A DNA stretch of 64,000 bases from the NCBI RefSeq assembly GCF_001942335.1, contig NZ_MKKH01000008.1, positions 27,600 to 91,599 on the forward strand, given 5' to 3'. The notes below the pieces were generated by a model, which searched no databases, had not been told where the DNA came from, and saw only the letters and a list, made by a program, of their open reading frames with translations. This DNA is from Cellulosimicrobium sp. CUA-896. GTDB taxonomy: Bacteria > Actinomycetota > Actinomycetes > Actinomycetales > Cellulomonadaceae. This document shows positions 36,470 to 45,377 of this stretch, piece after piece (within the stretch, counting starts at the first letter, position 1; each line of letters starts with the position of its first letter). The position numbers and the translations under genes are program-made.

Positions 36470-37006
36470 GTGACGATCCCGACGACGCCCCGCGACCCGG
36501 GCGAGCCGCCGCCGCGGCCGGCCCGCCACCTCCAGCCCGGGGACGGGTGGGTCGAGTGCGCGTGCGGTCGGCGGCACTGGGGCCTGCACGGCGCGGCGGG
36601 CCTGCTCCTGGGGCGCCGCGACGGGCTCGGCGTCGTACGGGAGGTGGTCCTGCAGCACCGCGCGCCGTGGAGCGACCAGGGCGGGACGTGGGGCGTGCCG
36701 GGCGGAGCGGTCGGGCCGGACGAGACGCCGGTCGAGGGTGCGCTGCGCGAGGCTCGTGAGGAGGCGGGCATCGACCCGGCGACCGTCCGCGTCCTGGGCG
36801 AGCGCGTGCTGGACCACGGGCCGTGGCGGTACACGACGGTGGTCGCCGAGCTCGCCGAGGGCTCGGTCCTCGAGCCGCGCGCCACGGACCCGGAGAGCGT
36901 GGAGGTCCGGTGGGTCGGCGTGGAGGACGTCCCCGCGCTACCGCTGCTGCCCGCCTTCGCGGACGCGTGGCCCGCGCTGCGCGCGGCGCTCGACGACGGC
37001 CGGTGA
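36470..37006 (+). CDS. Nudix hydrolase
   Basis: A 178-residue predicted pyrophosphatase acting on a nucleoside diphosphate-linked compound. The Nudix box reads GGAVGPDETPVEGALREAREEAGI, with the metal-binding REAREE (positions about 85-108). Before it there is a short Cys/His-containing N-terminus (VECACGRRHWGLHG) that could bind zinc. GTG 36470 is preceded by CAGCAT six nt upstream, a weak -10 match. Monocistronic or read from accA3 (58 bp). Substrate unknown. Intact. Confidence 0.9.
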   Translation: MTIPTTPRDPGEPPPRPARHLQPGDGWVECACGRRHWGLHGAAGLLLGRRDGLGVVREVVLQHRAPWSDQGGTWGVPGGAVGPDETPVEGALREAREEAGIDPATVRVLGERVLDHGPWRYTTVVAELAEGSVLEPRATDPESVEVRWVGVEDVPALPLLPAFADAWPALRAALDDGR

Positions 37007-37058
37007 CGCCGGCCGAGCGACGGCACCGGGGCCCGTGCCCGGCGCGCCGGCCGCGCGC

Positions 37059-37064
37059 TATGGT
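37059..37064 (+). promoter_or_regulatory. Predicted -10 element, leaderless start of 37071 gene
   Basis: TATGGT, 6 nt, then ATG 37071; no Shine-Dalgarno sequence. Confidence 0.5.
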
Positions 37065-37070
37065 CGGCGG

Positions 37071-37544
37071 ATGCGCATCGAGCTGACCGTGACCGAGGCC
37101 GTCGAGCTGGCACGCGCCGGCGGCGGCCTGCCCCCGTTCGTGCGCACCGTCACGGGCGAGGGCGACGACGTGCGCGTCGCCCTCGACCTGCGCGAGGTGC
37201 CGGACCCGCCGTCGGCGCTGCGGCTCGCGGCGCGGCTCGTCCCCGTCGTGCGGGTGACGCTGCGCCTCGAGTCCTTCGTCGCCGGCACTGCCGTCGTCGC
37301 GGTGGAGGCGAACGCGGCGGGCCTGCCGGCGCACAAGCTCCTGGGGATCGCCGAGGGCCCGCTGCAGGCCGTGCTCCGCTCGCGCGGCCTGCCGCCGGAC
37401 GCCCTGCACGTGCTGCCCGGCGCGCGCGTGGCGGTCGACGCCCAGGCGCTGCTGGCGGCCGCGGCGGCCGACCGGCTGCCCGGCGCGCGGCTGACGGACC
37501 TCGCGTACGCGGACGGGACGGTGCGCGCGGAGGCGGTCCTCTAG
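37071..37544 (+). CDS. Hypothetical protein, 157 residues
   Basis: Not recognised. Soluble, Val/Ala/Leu-rich, starting MRIELTVTEAVELARAGGGL. Alternating strands (VRVALDLREV, VRVTLRLESFVAGTAVVAVE) and two helices (AHKLLGIAEGPLQAVL, DAQALLAAAAADRL) suggest a compact alpha/beta domain. The predicted leaderless promoter and intact frame support expression. It converges with lpdA, 15 bp apart. No functional clue from neighbours. Confidence 0.65.
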   Translation: MRIELTVTEAVELARAGGGLPPFVRTVTGEGDDVRVALDLREVPDPPSALRLAARLVPVVRVTLRLESFVAGTAVVAVEANAAGLPAHKLLGIAEGPLQAVLRSRGLPPDALHVLPGARVAVDAQALLAAAAADRLPGARLTDLAYADGTVRAEAVL

Positions 37545-37550
37545 CCTGAC

Positions 37551-37566
37551 GGGGTGCGCTCACCCC
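37551..37566. terminator. Small hairpin between convergent genes
   Basis: GGGGTG (37551-37556), loop CGCT, CACCCC (37561-37566), overlapping the lpdA stop. Short; a possible bidirectional terminator. Confidence 0.4.
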
Positions 37567-39023
37567 TCGCGGTGGTGCAGCATCCGCGCCACCTCGGCGA
37601 TGGACCCGGTGAGCGACGGGTACACCGTGAAGGCGGACGCGACGTCGTCCACGGTGAGGCGGTGCGACACCGCGAGCGTGATGGGGAAGACGAGCTCGCT
37701 GGCGCGCGGCGCGACGACCACGCCGCCGAGGACGACGCTCGCCTCCGGGTGCGCGAACAGCTTGACGAAGCCGTCGCGCATGCCGAGCATCTTCGCGCGC
37801 GGGTTGCGCGCGAGCGGCAGCGTCGTGGTGACGTACTTGCTGTTCTGCGCCTTGAGCTGCTCCTCGCTGTACCCGACGGTCGCGATCTCGGGCGCGGTGA
37901 AGATGTTCGCCGCGACCGTGCGCAGCTTGATCGGCGCCACGGCGTCGCCGAGCGCGTGCGACATCGCGACGCGCCCCTGCATCGCCGCGACCGAGGCCAG
38001 CGGCAGCACGCCCGTGCAGTCGCCCGCGGCGTAGACGCCGCGCGCGGTCGTGCGCGAGACCTTGTCGACCTCGACGTGCCCGCTCGGCGTGAGCCGCACG
38101 CCCGCCTCCTCGAGCCCGATGCCCTGGGTCGACGGCACCGACCCGACGGCGAGCAGCACGTGCGAGCCCTCCACGACGCGCCCGTCCGCGAGCGTGACGC
38201 GCACGCCGTCCTCGGTGCGCACGGCCGACTCGGCGCGCGAGCGGGACATGACCGTCATGCCGCGCGAGCGGAAGACGCCCTCGAGCAGCTCGGCGGCGTC
38301 GGCGTCCTCGCCCGGCAGCACCCGGTCGCGGCTCGAGACCAGCACGACGTCGGAGCCGAGGGCGTTGTACGCACCCGCGAACTCCGCCCCCGTGACGCCG
38401 GAGCCGACGACGATGAGCCGCTCCGGCAGCTCCTTGAGCGCGTAGAGCTGCGTCCACGTGAGGATGCGCTCGCCGTCCGGCCGGGCCGTGGGCAGCGTGC
38501 GCGGCGTGGAGCCGAGCGCGAGGAGGATCGCGTCGGCCTCCAGCACGAGGTCCTGCGCGGCGCCGTCCGCGGCGGCGCCGGCCCCCTCGACGACCACGCG
38601 GTCGGGTCCGTCGAGGCGGCCCGTCCCGAGGACCACGCGCACGCCCTCGCGCACGAGGCGCGCCCGGATGTCGGCGGACTGGGCGGCCGCGAGCGCGAGG
38701 ACGCGCGAGTTCACCGCCTCGAGGTCGACGATGTGGCGGCGTGCCGCGGGGTCCTGCACGGTCGCGCTCTCGGTCGGGAGCCGGATGCCGAGGTCGGCGG
38801 CGCGGTCCGCGATGGTCATCCAGTCGGCGGTCGCGATGAGCGTCTTCGACGGCACGACGTCGGTGAGGACGGCGGCGCCTCCCATGCCGTGCTTCTCCAC
38901 GACCGTGACGTCGGCGCCGAGCCGCCGCGCGACGAGCGCGGCCTCGTACCCGCCGGGACCACCTCCCACGACGACGATGCGGGTGGCCTGGCGGTCGAGG
39001 GTCTCGTGCGTCACGGGGGCCAT
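37560..39023 (-). CDS. lpdA: NAD(P)H-quinone dehydrogenase, LpdA type
   Basis: A 487-residue flavoprotein of the pyridine nucleotide-disulfide oxidoreductase family. FAD motif IVVVGGGPGGYEAALVAR; NAD motif LIVVGSGVTGAEFAGAY; second FAD motif GVYAAGDCTG. Where dihydrolipoamide dehydrogenase has its CxxxxC redox pair, this protein has GGAAVLTDVVPSKTLIA without either Cys, as in M. tuberculosis LpdA (Rv3303c), a quinone reductase. It is therefore not a functional lipoamide dehydrogenase. ATG 39023 is used; GTG 39014 with CACAAT 7 nt upstream is an alternative leaderless start. It is divergent from punA, as in mycobacteria. Confidence 0.9.
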   Translation of the reverse strand: MAPVTHETLDRQATRIVVVGGGPGGYEAALVARRLGADVTVVEKHGMGGAAVLTDVVPSKTLIATADWMTIADRAADLGIRLPTESATVQDPAARRHIVDLEAVNSRVLALAAAQSADIRARLVREGVRVVLGTGRLDGPDRVVVEGAGAAADGAAQDLVLEADAILLALGSTPRTLPTARPDGERILTWTQLYALKELPERLIVVGSGVTGAEFAGAYNALGSDVVLVSSRDRVLPGEDADAAELLEGVFRSRGMTVMSRSRAESAVRTEDGVRVTLADGRVVEGSHVLLAVGSVPSTQGIGLEEAGVRLTPSGHVEVDKVSRTTARGVYAAGDCTGVLPLASVAAMQGRVAMSHALGDAVAPIKLRTVAANIFTAPEIATVGYSEEQLKAQNSKYVTTTLPLARNPRAKMLGMRDGFVKLFAHPEASVVLGGVVVAPRASELVFPITLAVSHRLTVDDVASAFTVYPSLTGSIAEVARMLHHREG

Positions 39024-39128
39024 TGTGTCAGGCGGCCCCGCCCGGGCGTGTCAGCGTGCGGGACGCGCGTGGCGCGGGCGCGCGCCGCGGGCGACCCGCT
39101 CCCCCGGGTCTGCCACCGGCGGGAGGGC

Positions 39129-39134
39129 TAGCCT
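39129..39134 (+). promoter_or_regulatory. Predicted -10 element, leaderless start of punA
   Basis: TAGCCT, 7 nt, then ATG 39142; no Shine-Dalgarno sequence. Confidence 0.5.
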
Positions 39135-39141
39135 TGCGACC

Positions 39142-39992
39142 ATGACGACGACGCCTGCGAGCACACCCTCGCTCGACGACCCGACCACCGACCCGTTCCT
39201 CGTCGCGAGGGCGGCCGCCGACCACGTCGCCGAGGCGACCGGGGTCGACGGGCACGACATGGCGCTCGTCCTCGGGTCGGGCTGGGGCGGGGCCGCCGAG
39301 CTCCTGGGCGACGTCGTGGCGGAGATCCCGACGCACGAGATCCCCGGCTTCACGGCGGCGTCCGTCGCCGGGCACCTGTCGGTGACGCGCTCGATCCGCG
39401 TGGAGCGCGCCGACGGGTCGGTGCGGCACGCGCTGGTCCTCGGCTCGCGCACGCACCTGTACGAGGGCAAGGGCGTGCGCGCCGTCGTGCACGGCGTGCG
39501 CACCGCGGCGGCGACCGGCGCGGAGACCGTGATCCTCACCAACGGGGCGGGCGGGCTCCGGACCGAGTGGTCCGCGGGGACGCCCGTCCTCATCGCCGAC
39601 CACCTCAACCTCACGGGCCGCAGCCCGCTCGAGGGCCCGACGTTCGTGGACCTGTCGGAGGTCTACTCCGCGCGGCTGCGCGAGCTCGCGCGGCGCGTCG
39701 ACCCGACCCTCACCGAGGGCGTGTACGCGCAGTTCCCCGGGCCCCACTACGAGACGCCCGCCGAGGTGCGCATGGCGCGCACGGCGGGCGCGACCTCGTC
39801 GGCATGTCGACGACGATCGAGGCGATCGCCGCCCGCCACTGCGGCCTGGAGGTCCTCGGGGTCTCGCTCGTGACGAACCTGGCCGCGGGCATCAGCCCGA
39901 CGCCGCTGTCCCACGCGGAGGTCCTCGAGGCCGGCCAGGCCGCGGGACCGCGCATCAGCTCCCTCCTCGCCGACATCGCGAAGCAGGTGTGA
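39142..39992 (+). CDS. punA: Purine nucleoside phosphorylase, trimeric type (one apparent frameshift)
   Basis: About 283 residues. It cleaves inosine and guanosine (and deoxy forms) with phosphate to base plus ribose-1-phosphate. LVLGSGWGG (phosphate loop), [28 protein letters not shown] (phosphate and ribose), LTNGAGGL, and [17 protein letters not shown] followed by [14 protein letters not shown] are PNP signatures. One base is missing near 39786, between RTAG and RDLVGMS. ATG 39142 follows TAGCCT at 7 nt. It is 1 nt before pmmB, so the sugar phosphate passes to the mutase. Confidence 0.93.
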
Positions 39993-39993
39993 C

Positions 39994-41853
39994 ATGACCG
40001 AGCGCGCCACGTCCCGCCGCAGGACGCCGCAGCCCCGGGCCGGGTTCCCGGCCGAGGCCGCCGACGACCCGGGGTTCGACCCGGGTGCCGACCACGGCCC
40101 GTTCCTCCAGCGCGTCGCCACGTGGATCGACGACGACGTCGACCCGGACGACCAAGCCGAGCTGCGCCGCCTGCTCGAGCTCGCCGACTCGCCCGACCCG
40201 CGCAAGCACGACGTGCGCACGGCCGCGCTGGCCGACCTGCACGACCGCTTCTCCGGCCCGCTCGCGTTCGGCACCGCCGGGCTGCGCGGGCGGATGGGTG
40301 CGGGGCAGCACCGGATGAACCGGGCGGTGGTCGTCCGGGCCGCCGCCGGGCTCGGCGCCTTCCTCACCGGGGCGCTCGGCGCGGGTGCGCGGCCGCGCGT
40401 CGTCGTCGGCTTCGACGCGCGGCACGGCTCGCGCGCCTTCGCGGTCGACACCGCCGCCGTCCTCACCGCCGCGGGACTGGACGTGGCGGTGCTCCCGTCG
40501 ACGCTCCCCACGCCCGTCCTGGCGTTCGCCGTGCGCCACCTCGGCGCGGACGCCGGCGTGATGGTCACCGCGAGCCACAACCCGCCCGCCGACAACGGGT
40601 ACAAGGTCTACCTCGGCGGTCGCGTCGTCACCGGCGCCGGGCAGGGCGTGCAGATCGTCGCGCCGTACGACGCGCGGATCGCGGCCGCCATCGACGCCGT
40701 CGGCCCCGCGCGCGAGGTCCCGCGGGCGCAGGACGGCTGGACCGTGCTCGGGCCGGACCTGGTGGACGCCTACGTCGCGTCGGTCGTCGCGCTGTCCGAC
40801 GGCGCCCCGCGGCACCTGCGCGTCGTCACCACGGCGCTGCACGGGGTGGGCGGCGCCGTGGTCGCGCGCGTCCTGCGCGAGGCCGGCTTCACGGACGTCG
40901 TGCCCGTCGAGGAACAGCTCGACCCGGACCCCGACTTCCCGTCCGTGTCGTTCCCGAACCCCGAGGAGCCGGGGGCCATGGACCTCGCCCTCGCCTACGC
41001 GCAGGACGCCGGCGCGGACGTCGTGCTCGCGAACGACCCTGACGCCGACCGGTGCGCCGTGGCCGTCCACGACCCGCGCGTCGGCACGTACCAGGGCGCC
41101 GAGACGGCGCGCTCGAACGGGTGGCGGGTGCTGCACGGCGACGAGGTGGGCGCGCTGCTGGGCAACGACGTCGCGGTCCGCCTCGCCGCGTCGGGCGCGC
41201 CGGGCGGCGTGCTCGCGTGCTCGATCGTGTCCTCGCGCCTGCTGAGCCGCATCGCCGCGGCTCACGGCCTCGGCTTCGCGACGACCCTCACCGGGTTCAA
41301 GTGGATCAGCCGGGTCGACGACCTCGCGTTCGGGTACGAGGAGGCGCTCGGCTACTGCGTCGACCCCGAGCACGTGCGCGACAAGGACGGCATCAGCGCC
41401 GCCCTGCTCGTCGCCCAGCTCGCGAACCGGCTCCGGGCGCAGGGACGCACCCTCGTCGACGCCCTCGACGACCTCGCCCGCGCGCACGGGCTGCACGTGA
41501 GCGACCAGCTCTCCGCCCGTTTCGACGACCTGGACCGCATCGGCGCGACGATGGCGCACCTGCGCGAGACGCCGCCGCGCACGCTCGCCGGCGCGGGCGT
41601 CACCGAGGTCGCCGACCTGTCCGTCGGCATCGACGGCCTGCCGCCGACCGACGGCGTGCGGATCCTCACGGCGGACGGCACGCGCGTCGTCGTGCGCCCG
41701 AGCGGGACCGAGCCGAAGGTCAAGTGCTACCTCGAGGTCGTCGTGCCGGTCGAGGTCGACGCCTCGCACGACGACCTCACGGCCGCGCGCGCCTTCGCGC
41801 GCGACCGGCTCGACCGCGTCGCGGTCGACATGCGGCGCGCGCTCGGCCTCTGA
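39994..41853 (+). CDS. pmmB: Alpha-D-phosphohexomutase-superfamily enzyme, candidate phosphopentomutase
   Basis: A 619-residue, four-domain sugar-phosphate mutase. Active-site serine loop VMVTASHNPPADNGYKVYLGG; metal loop NDPDADRCAVAV; sugar-binding loop GYEEALGYC; phosphate-binding RPSGTEPKVKCYLEV. The GYEEALGY form of the sugar loop is that of PGM2/PgcA-like enzymes; human PGM2 works as phosphopentomutase. It lies 1 nt after PNP and converges with deoC, where ribose-1-P or deoxyribose-1-P must become the 5-phosphate, and no deoB-type gene is visible. Phosphopentomutase activity is thus a good inference, though actinobacterial homologues are usually named phosphomannomutase. Intact. Confidence 0.9.
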   Translation: MTERATSRRRTPQPRAGFPAEAADDPGFDPGADHGPFLQRVATWIDDDVDPDDQAELRRLLELADSPDPRKHDVRTAALADLHDRFSGPLAFGTAGLRGRMGAGQHRMNRAVVVRAAAGLGAFLTGALGAGARPRVVVGFDARHGSRAFAVDTAAVLTAAGLDVAVLPSTLPTPVLAFAVRHLGADAGVMVTASHNPPADNGYKVYLGGRVVTGAGQGVQIVAPYDARIAAAIDAVGPAREVPRAQDGWTVLGPDLVDAYVASVVALSDGAPRHLRVVTTALHGVGGAVVARVLREAGFTDVVPVEEQLDPDPDFPSVSFPNPEEPGAMDLALAYAQDAGADVVLANDPDADRCAVAVHDPRVGTYQGAETARSNGWRVLHGDEVGALLGNDVAVRLAASGAPGGVLACSIVSSRLLSRIAAAHGLGFATTLTGFKWISRVDDLAFGYEEALGYCVDPEHVRDKDGISAALLVAQLANRLRAQGRTLVDALDDLARAHGLHVSDQLSARFDDLDRIGATMAHLRETPPRTLAGAGVTEVADLSVGIDGLPPTDGVRILTADGTRVVVRPSGTEPKVKCYLEVVVPVEVDASHDDLTAARAFARDRLDRVAVDMRRALGL

Positions 41854-41865
41854 GGTCCTCGCGGC

Positions 41866-41906
41866 GGACGCGCGGTCCCGGCGCACCCCGCCGGGACCGC
41901 GCGTCC
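41866..41906. terminator. Strong bidirectional terminator between pmmB and deoC
   Basis: Perfect 18-bp arms, GGACGCGCGGTCCCGGCG (41866-41883) and CGCCGGGACCGCGCGTCC (41889-41906), around a 5-nt loop CACCC. It lies 12 bp after the pmmB stop and 8 bp after the deoC stop on the other strand. The clearest terminator in the window. Confidence 0.9.
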
Positions 41907-41914
41907 GTCTGCCG

Positions 41915-42634
41915 TCAGTACCCGGCGCCGTCCGACGGCGCCGACTCGCCCGCCGGGGCGTCGAAGCCCGCGAGCACGGCCGCCGTGCCGGACAGGCCGA
42001 GACGGGTCGCGCCGTGCTCGATCATCGCGAGGGCGTCGGCGAGCGTGCGGATGCCGCCCGACGCCTTGACGCCGAGCCGCCCGCCGACGGTCTCGGCCAT
42101 GATCGACACGGCGTGCGTCGTCGCCCCGCCGGTCGGGTGGAAGCCCGTCGACGTCTTGACGAAGTCGGCGCCCGCGGCCTCGGACGCGCGGCAGGCCTCG
42201 ACGATCTCGTGGTCGCTCAGGGCCGCGGACTCGATGATGACCTTGAGCACGCGGTCCTGCGGCACCGCGGCGCGCACGGCGGCGACGTCGGCGCGCACGG
42301 CGTCCCACGCGCCGGCCTTCGCCGCGCCGACGTCGATGACCATGTCCACCTCGTCGGCGCCGTCGTGCACCGAGCGCGCGGCCTCGAACGCCTTGACGTC
42401 GGAGTGGTGCTTGCCCGACGGGAAGCCGCACACGGTCGCCACCAGCACGCCGCGCTCGCGCGTCGTCGCCGGGTCGAGCGGCAGCATCGACGGGGACACG
42501 CACACGGAGTACACCCCGAGGCGTGCGCCCTCGTCGACGAGCGCCGCGACGTCGGCCGGCGTCGCCTCGGGCTTGAGCAGCGTGTGGTCGACGAACCGGG
42601 CGAGCGCCGCCGCGTCGAGGGGTGCCGCGCTCAT
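41915..42634 (-). CDS. deoC: Deoxyribose-phosphate aldolase
   Basis: A 239-residue class I aldolase that splits 2-deoxyribose-5-phosphate into glyceraldehyde-3-phosphate and acetaldehyde. [16 protein letters not shown] is the N-terminal signature; [41 protein letters not shown] (with a catalytic Lys), [19 protein letters not shown] (Schiff-base Lys) and VKASGGIRT complete it. ATG 42634 overlaps the add stop (ATGA). Last gene of the nucleoside operon, ending 8 bp before the terminator. Intact. Confidence 0.96.
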   Translation of the reverse strand: MSAAPLDAAALARFVDHTLLKPEATPADVAALVDEGARLGVYSVCVSPSMLPLDPATTRERGVLVATVCGFPSGKHHSDVKAFEAARSVHDGADEVDMVIDVGAAKAGAWDAVRADVAAVRAAVPQDRVLKVIIESAALSDHEIVEACRASEAAGADFVKTSTGFHPTGGATTHAVSIMAETVGGRLGVKASGGIRTLADALAMIEHGATRLGLSGTAAVLAGFDAPAGESAPSDGAGY

Positions 42635-43737
42635 CGCTGCGCCCCCTCGACGAGCTGGTACCCCGGCAGGATGACGTCGTCGACGAGCGCCTGGCGCTCG
42701 TCGTGGTGCACGAACGCGCTCCACGCCGCGGTGAGCGTGACGTCGGCGAGGTCGTCGAGCGTCCACCCCGCCTGCTCGACGAGCAGCGTCATCTCCTGCG
42801 TCATGGAGGTGCGCGACATGAGCCGGTTGTCGGTGTTGAGCGTCACCGCGAAGTCGAGCTCCTTGAGGAACGTGATCGGGTGGTCCGCGACCGACGTCGC
42901 GGCGCCCGTCTGCACGTTCGACGACGGGCACAGCTCGAGCGGGATCTGGTGGTCGCGCACCCAGTGGGCGAGGCGCCCGAGCGCCGCGGTGCCGCTGCGC
43001 TCGTCGCGCGCGACGTCCTCGACGATCCGCACGCCGTGCCCGACGCGGCTCGCCTGCCCGAGGTGCACGGCCTCCGCGATCGACTCCACGCCGGCCGCCT
43101 CCCCGGCGTGGATGGTCGCCGGGAAGTTCTGCTCGGCCAGGTAGCGCCAGATCTCCGCGTGCCGCGACGGCGGGAAGCCGTCCTCGGCGCCGGCGATGTC
43201 GAACCCGACGACGCCGTTCGCCCGGTTCGCGACGGCGAGCTCGGCGATCTCCTGCCAGCGGTCCGCGTGGCGCATCGCCGTGACGAGCTGGCCGACGCGG
43301 ATCGTGCGGCCCGACGCCGCGACCTCGGCGACGCCCTGCTCGAGCCCGGCCTGGACGGCGTCGACCGTCTCCTGGAGCGACATGCCGCGCTGCAGGTGCT
43401 GCTCGGGCGCCCAGCGCTGCTCGGCGTACACGACGCCGTCGGCCGCGAGGTCCAGCACGGCCTCGCGGGCGACGCGGGCGAGGGCCTCCGGCGTCTGCAT
43501 GACGGCGATCGTGTGGTCGAACGTCTCGAGGTAGCGCACGAGCGAGCCGGAGTCGGCCGACTCGGCGAACCACGTCGCGAGCGCGGCGGCGTCGGCGGCG
43601 GGCAGCTCGTGGCCGACCTCCGCCGCGAGCTCGAGGACCGTCGCGGGACGCAGGCCGCCGTCGAGGTGGTCGTGCAGCACGACCTTCGGCAGGGACCGGA
43701 TGACGTCCGCGGTCAGCGGACGGATGTCGGTGGTCAT
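42631..43737 (-). CDS. add: Adenosine deaminase
   Basis: A 368-residue zinc enzyme converting adenosine and deoxyadenosine to inosine forms. [14 protein letters not shown] gives the first zinc His pair; [37 protein letters not shown] (zinc His and catalytic Glu); [21 protein letters not shown]; and [11 protein letters not shown] with the catalytic Asp. ATG 43737 has TAGCGT 6 nt upstream (43744-43749), so it may have its own leaderless promoter as well as readthrough. Coupled to deoC by a 4-bp overlap. Intact. Confidence 0.96.
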   Translation of the reverse strand: MTTDIRPLTADVIRSLPKVVLHDHLDGGLRPATVLELAAEVGHELPAADAAALATWFAESADSGSLVRYLETFDHTIAVMQTPEALARVAREAVLDLAADGVVYAEQRWAPEQHLQRGMSLQETVDAVQAGLEQGVAEVAASGRTIRVGQLVTAMRHADRWQEIAELAVANRANGVVGFDIAGAEDGFPPSRHAEIWRYLAEQNFPATIHAGEAAGVESIAEAVHLGQASRVGHGVRIVEDVARDERSGTAALGRLAHWVRDHQIPLELCPSSNVQTGAATSVADHPITFLKELDFAVTLNTDNRLMSRTSMTQEMTLLVEQAGWTLDDLADVTLTAAWSAFVHHDERQALVDDVILPGYQLVEGAQR

Positions 43738-43743
43738 GCGCCC

Positions 43744-43749
43744 ACGCTA
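43744..43749 (-). promoter_or_regulatory. Predicted -10 element, leaderless start of add
   Basis: TAGCGT on the minus strand, 6 nt, then ATG 43737. It would make add-deoC independently transcribable inside the longer operon. Confidence 0.5.
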
Positions 43750-43771
43750 CCGGCCCGCGTGCCGCCGCGGC

Positions 43772-44011
43772 TCACGCGTAGTCGTCCTCCTCGCCGGGCA
43801 CCGCGGACGCCTGCTCGACGACGTCCGCCTCGCTCGCCTCCCCGGCGAGGTCCGGGCGCGCGGAGCCCGGGCGGTACTCGTCCGGGTCGTGCTCCGGGTC
43901 GTCGACTCCCGGGTCGTCGGTCTCGACCTCCTCGACGAGGTTGACGACCTCCTCGTCCGGCTCGACCAGGCCGGCGTCGCGCCGGGCGTCGTCTCCGGGG
44001 ACCGTGCTCAT
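43772..44011 (-). CDS. Small acidic protein, 79 residues
   Basis: Not assigned to a family. Very rich in Asp, Glu and Pro (VEPDEEVVNLVEEVETDDPG, DPDEYRPGSARPDLAGEASE, ending VPGEEDDYA), probably disordered. A clear ribosome site GAGAGGAG lies 7 nt upstream of ATG 44011. It sits 34 bp before add and after the cysteine-peptidase-like gene. Proteins with the DEYRPGSARPDL-like tail recur as small actinobacterial hypotheticals of unknown role, as far as can be recalled; that is not verified here. Confidence 0.7.
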   Translation of the reverse strand: MSTVPGDDARRDAGLVEPDEEVVNLVEEVETDDPGVDDPEHDPDEYRPGSARPDLAGEASEADVVEQASAVPGEEDDYA

Positions 44012-44051
44012 GGCGGCTCCTCTCGAGCGGGGGTGCGGTGCGCCCCCATCC

Positions 44052-45021
44052 TCACGCCGCCCCGACCCGGTCGCCAGTCCGGTCGCGAGCTCGTCCGGCG
44101 GCCCGGTCGGCAGCAGCGCCCACACGACGTGCGGCCACCCGCCGAGCGCGCGCCGCACGACGCGGTCCGTGGCCCCGGCGGCGAGACGGTCGGCGTGCAG
44201 ACGGTGGACCGACCCGGACGACGGCTCGTACAGCCAGCACCGCCGCCGCGCGTCGACGGCGGTGAGCAGCACGACGTGGCGCGGGACCGCCGCCGCGGGA
44301 CCGCCCGAGAGGTCGCCGCCGGTGAACAGCGGCACCGGGTACCCGCGCGCCGCGGCGCGCACGGCGTCGTCGAGCACCGCGGGGGCGGCGTCGCCGTCGA
44401 CGACCCGGTGCGTGTACCGCACCCCGGCGTACCGGGCGGTGCGCGCCGCGGTCCAGGGCGGCGTGCCGAGCGCCGCGGGCCACGGCAGGGGGCCGAGCGC
44501 ACGCCGCGACGTGCGCCGCTTGACCACCTGCTGGAGCCGTACCCAGCGCTCGGCCGCGTCGGTCGGGCCGCCGCCGGTCGGGCCGCCGCCGGTCCTCGAC
44601 GGTGCGCCGTCCGCGACCGGCCGGCCGACGGCCGTCCCGGTCACCAGCCACAGCGCGAGGACCGGGTCGCCGGCGGCCGCGAGCAGGGCGAGGACCGCCG
44701 ACCCGCACGTCGTGCCGTCCACCTGGCATGCCGGGCGCCGCCGAGGACGAGCGGACGCACCGCGGCCCCGCCCGTGCGCGCGACGTCGTCCCCGCGGCCC
44801 AGCGGATCCAGCACGGCCCGGCGTCCCGCGTCCCCGAGCCCGGACAGCACCCGCTCGAGCTCGGCGACGGCGCCGTCCAGGTGCCCCGCGGCACGCGCCC
44901 GTCCCGCGGGGTCGTCCGGCGGGACGGACACCTCGACGACGGGCGTGGACGGGAGGACTCGGCCGAGAGCCGCCGCGACGGTCGTCAGCCGTGCCCGGGA
45001 CCCGGCCCGCCCGCCGCTCAC
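44052..45021 (-). CDS. Cysteine-peptidase-like (papain/C39-fold?) hypothetical protein (two apparent frameshifts)
   Basis: About 323 residues if two deletions (near 44735 and 44080) are corrected. No signal peptide; helical N-terminal half (LDGAVAELERVLSGLGDAGR). CQVDGTTCGSAVLALLAAAG resembles the catalytic Gln-x-Cys helix of C39/papain-fold enzymes (Q-x-x-x-x-TCG). Later VPRHVVLLTAVDARRRCWLYEPSSG could give the His and following Asn/Asp-type residue. Function is inferred from this motif pattern only. GTG 45021 overlaps the DUF202 stop (GTGA). The precise C-terminus is uncertain because of the second break; without it the frame would run into the acidic protein gene. Confidence 0.6.
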
Positions 45022-45377
45022 GGCCCCCCGAACGCCTGCGAGAGCGCCCACGCCGCACCCACGACCGCGAGGGCGAGCACGAGGCCGACGACGCGCACGA
45101 GGAACGACCACGCGTAGAGGCGCCCGTGGGACGGCAGCCGCCCGTCGGGGGGCCGCAGGACGCTGGGGACGAGCGTGAGGACGGCCACGACCCCCGCGGC
45201 CCAGACGACCGCGCCGTTCCCCGCGCGCAGCCCGGACGCCGCGAGCAGCAGCGCACCGACCACGACGCCGAGGACGGTGCGCTGCCAGGCGAGAGCCGTC
45301 CGCTCGGGCTGCAGGCCCTCGTCGCGCTCGGGCGGCGAGGGGCGCTCCCCGGGCCTCGCCCCCTCGGGCGGCGTCAT
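45018..45377 (-). CDS. DUF202 (YidH-like) membrane protein, second copy
   Basis: A 119-residue protein of the YidH/DUF202 family. A polar N-terminus with QPERTALAWQRTVLGVVVGA (the ERTALAW-R-T motif) is followed by three membrane helices (about residues 30-50, 55-72, 88-112). Family function is unknown. The ATG overlaps the stop of the other DUF202 gene and its TGA overlaps the start of the cysteine-peptidase-like gene, so three genes are coupled. A 3-TM layout is usual for this subgroup. Intact. Confidence 0.85.
   Translation of the reverse strand: MTPPEGARPGERPSPPERDEGLQPERTALAWQRTVLGVVVGALLLAASGLRAGNGAVVWAAGVVAVLTLVPSVLRPPDGRLPSHGRLYAWSFLVRVVGLVLALAVVGAAWALSQAFGGP

Noticed and set aside
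43772..45256. Apparent fusion of the cysteine-peptidase-like protein with the small acidic protein
   Set aside because: The acidic gene has its own strong ribosome site and ATG at 44011. The joined frame is explained by a missing base near 44080, which otherwise gives a stop at 44052.
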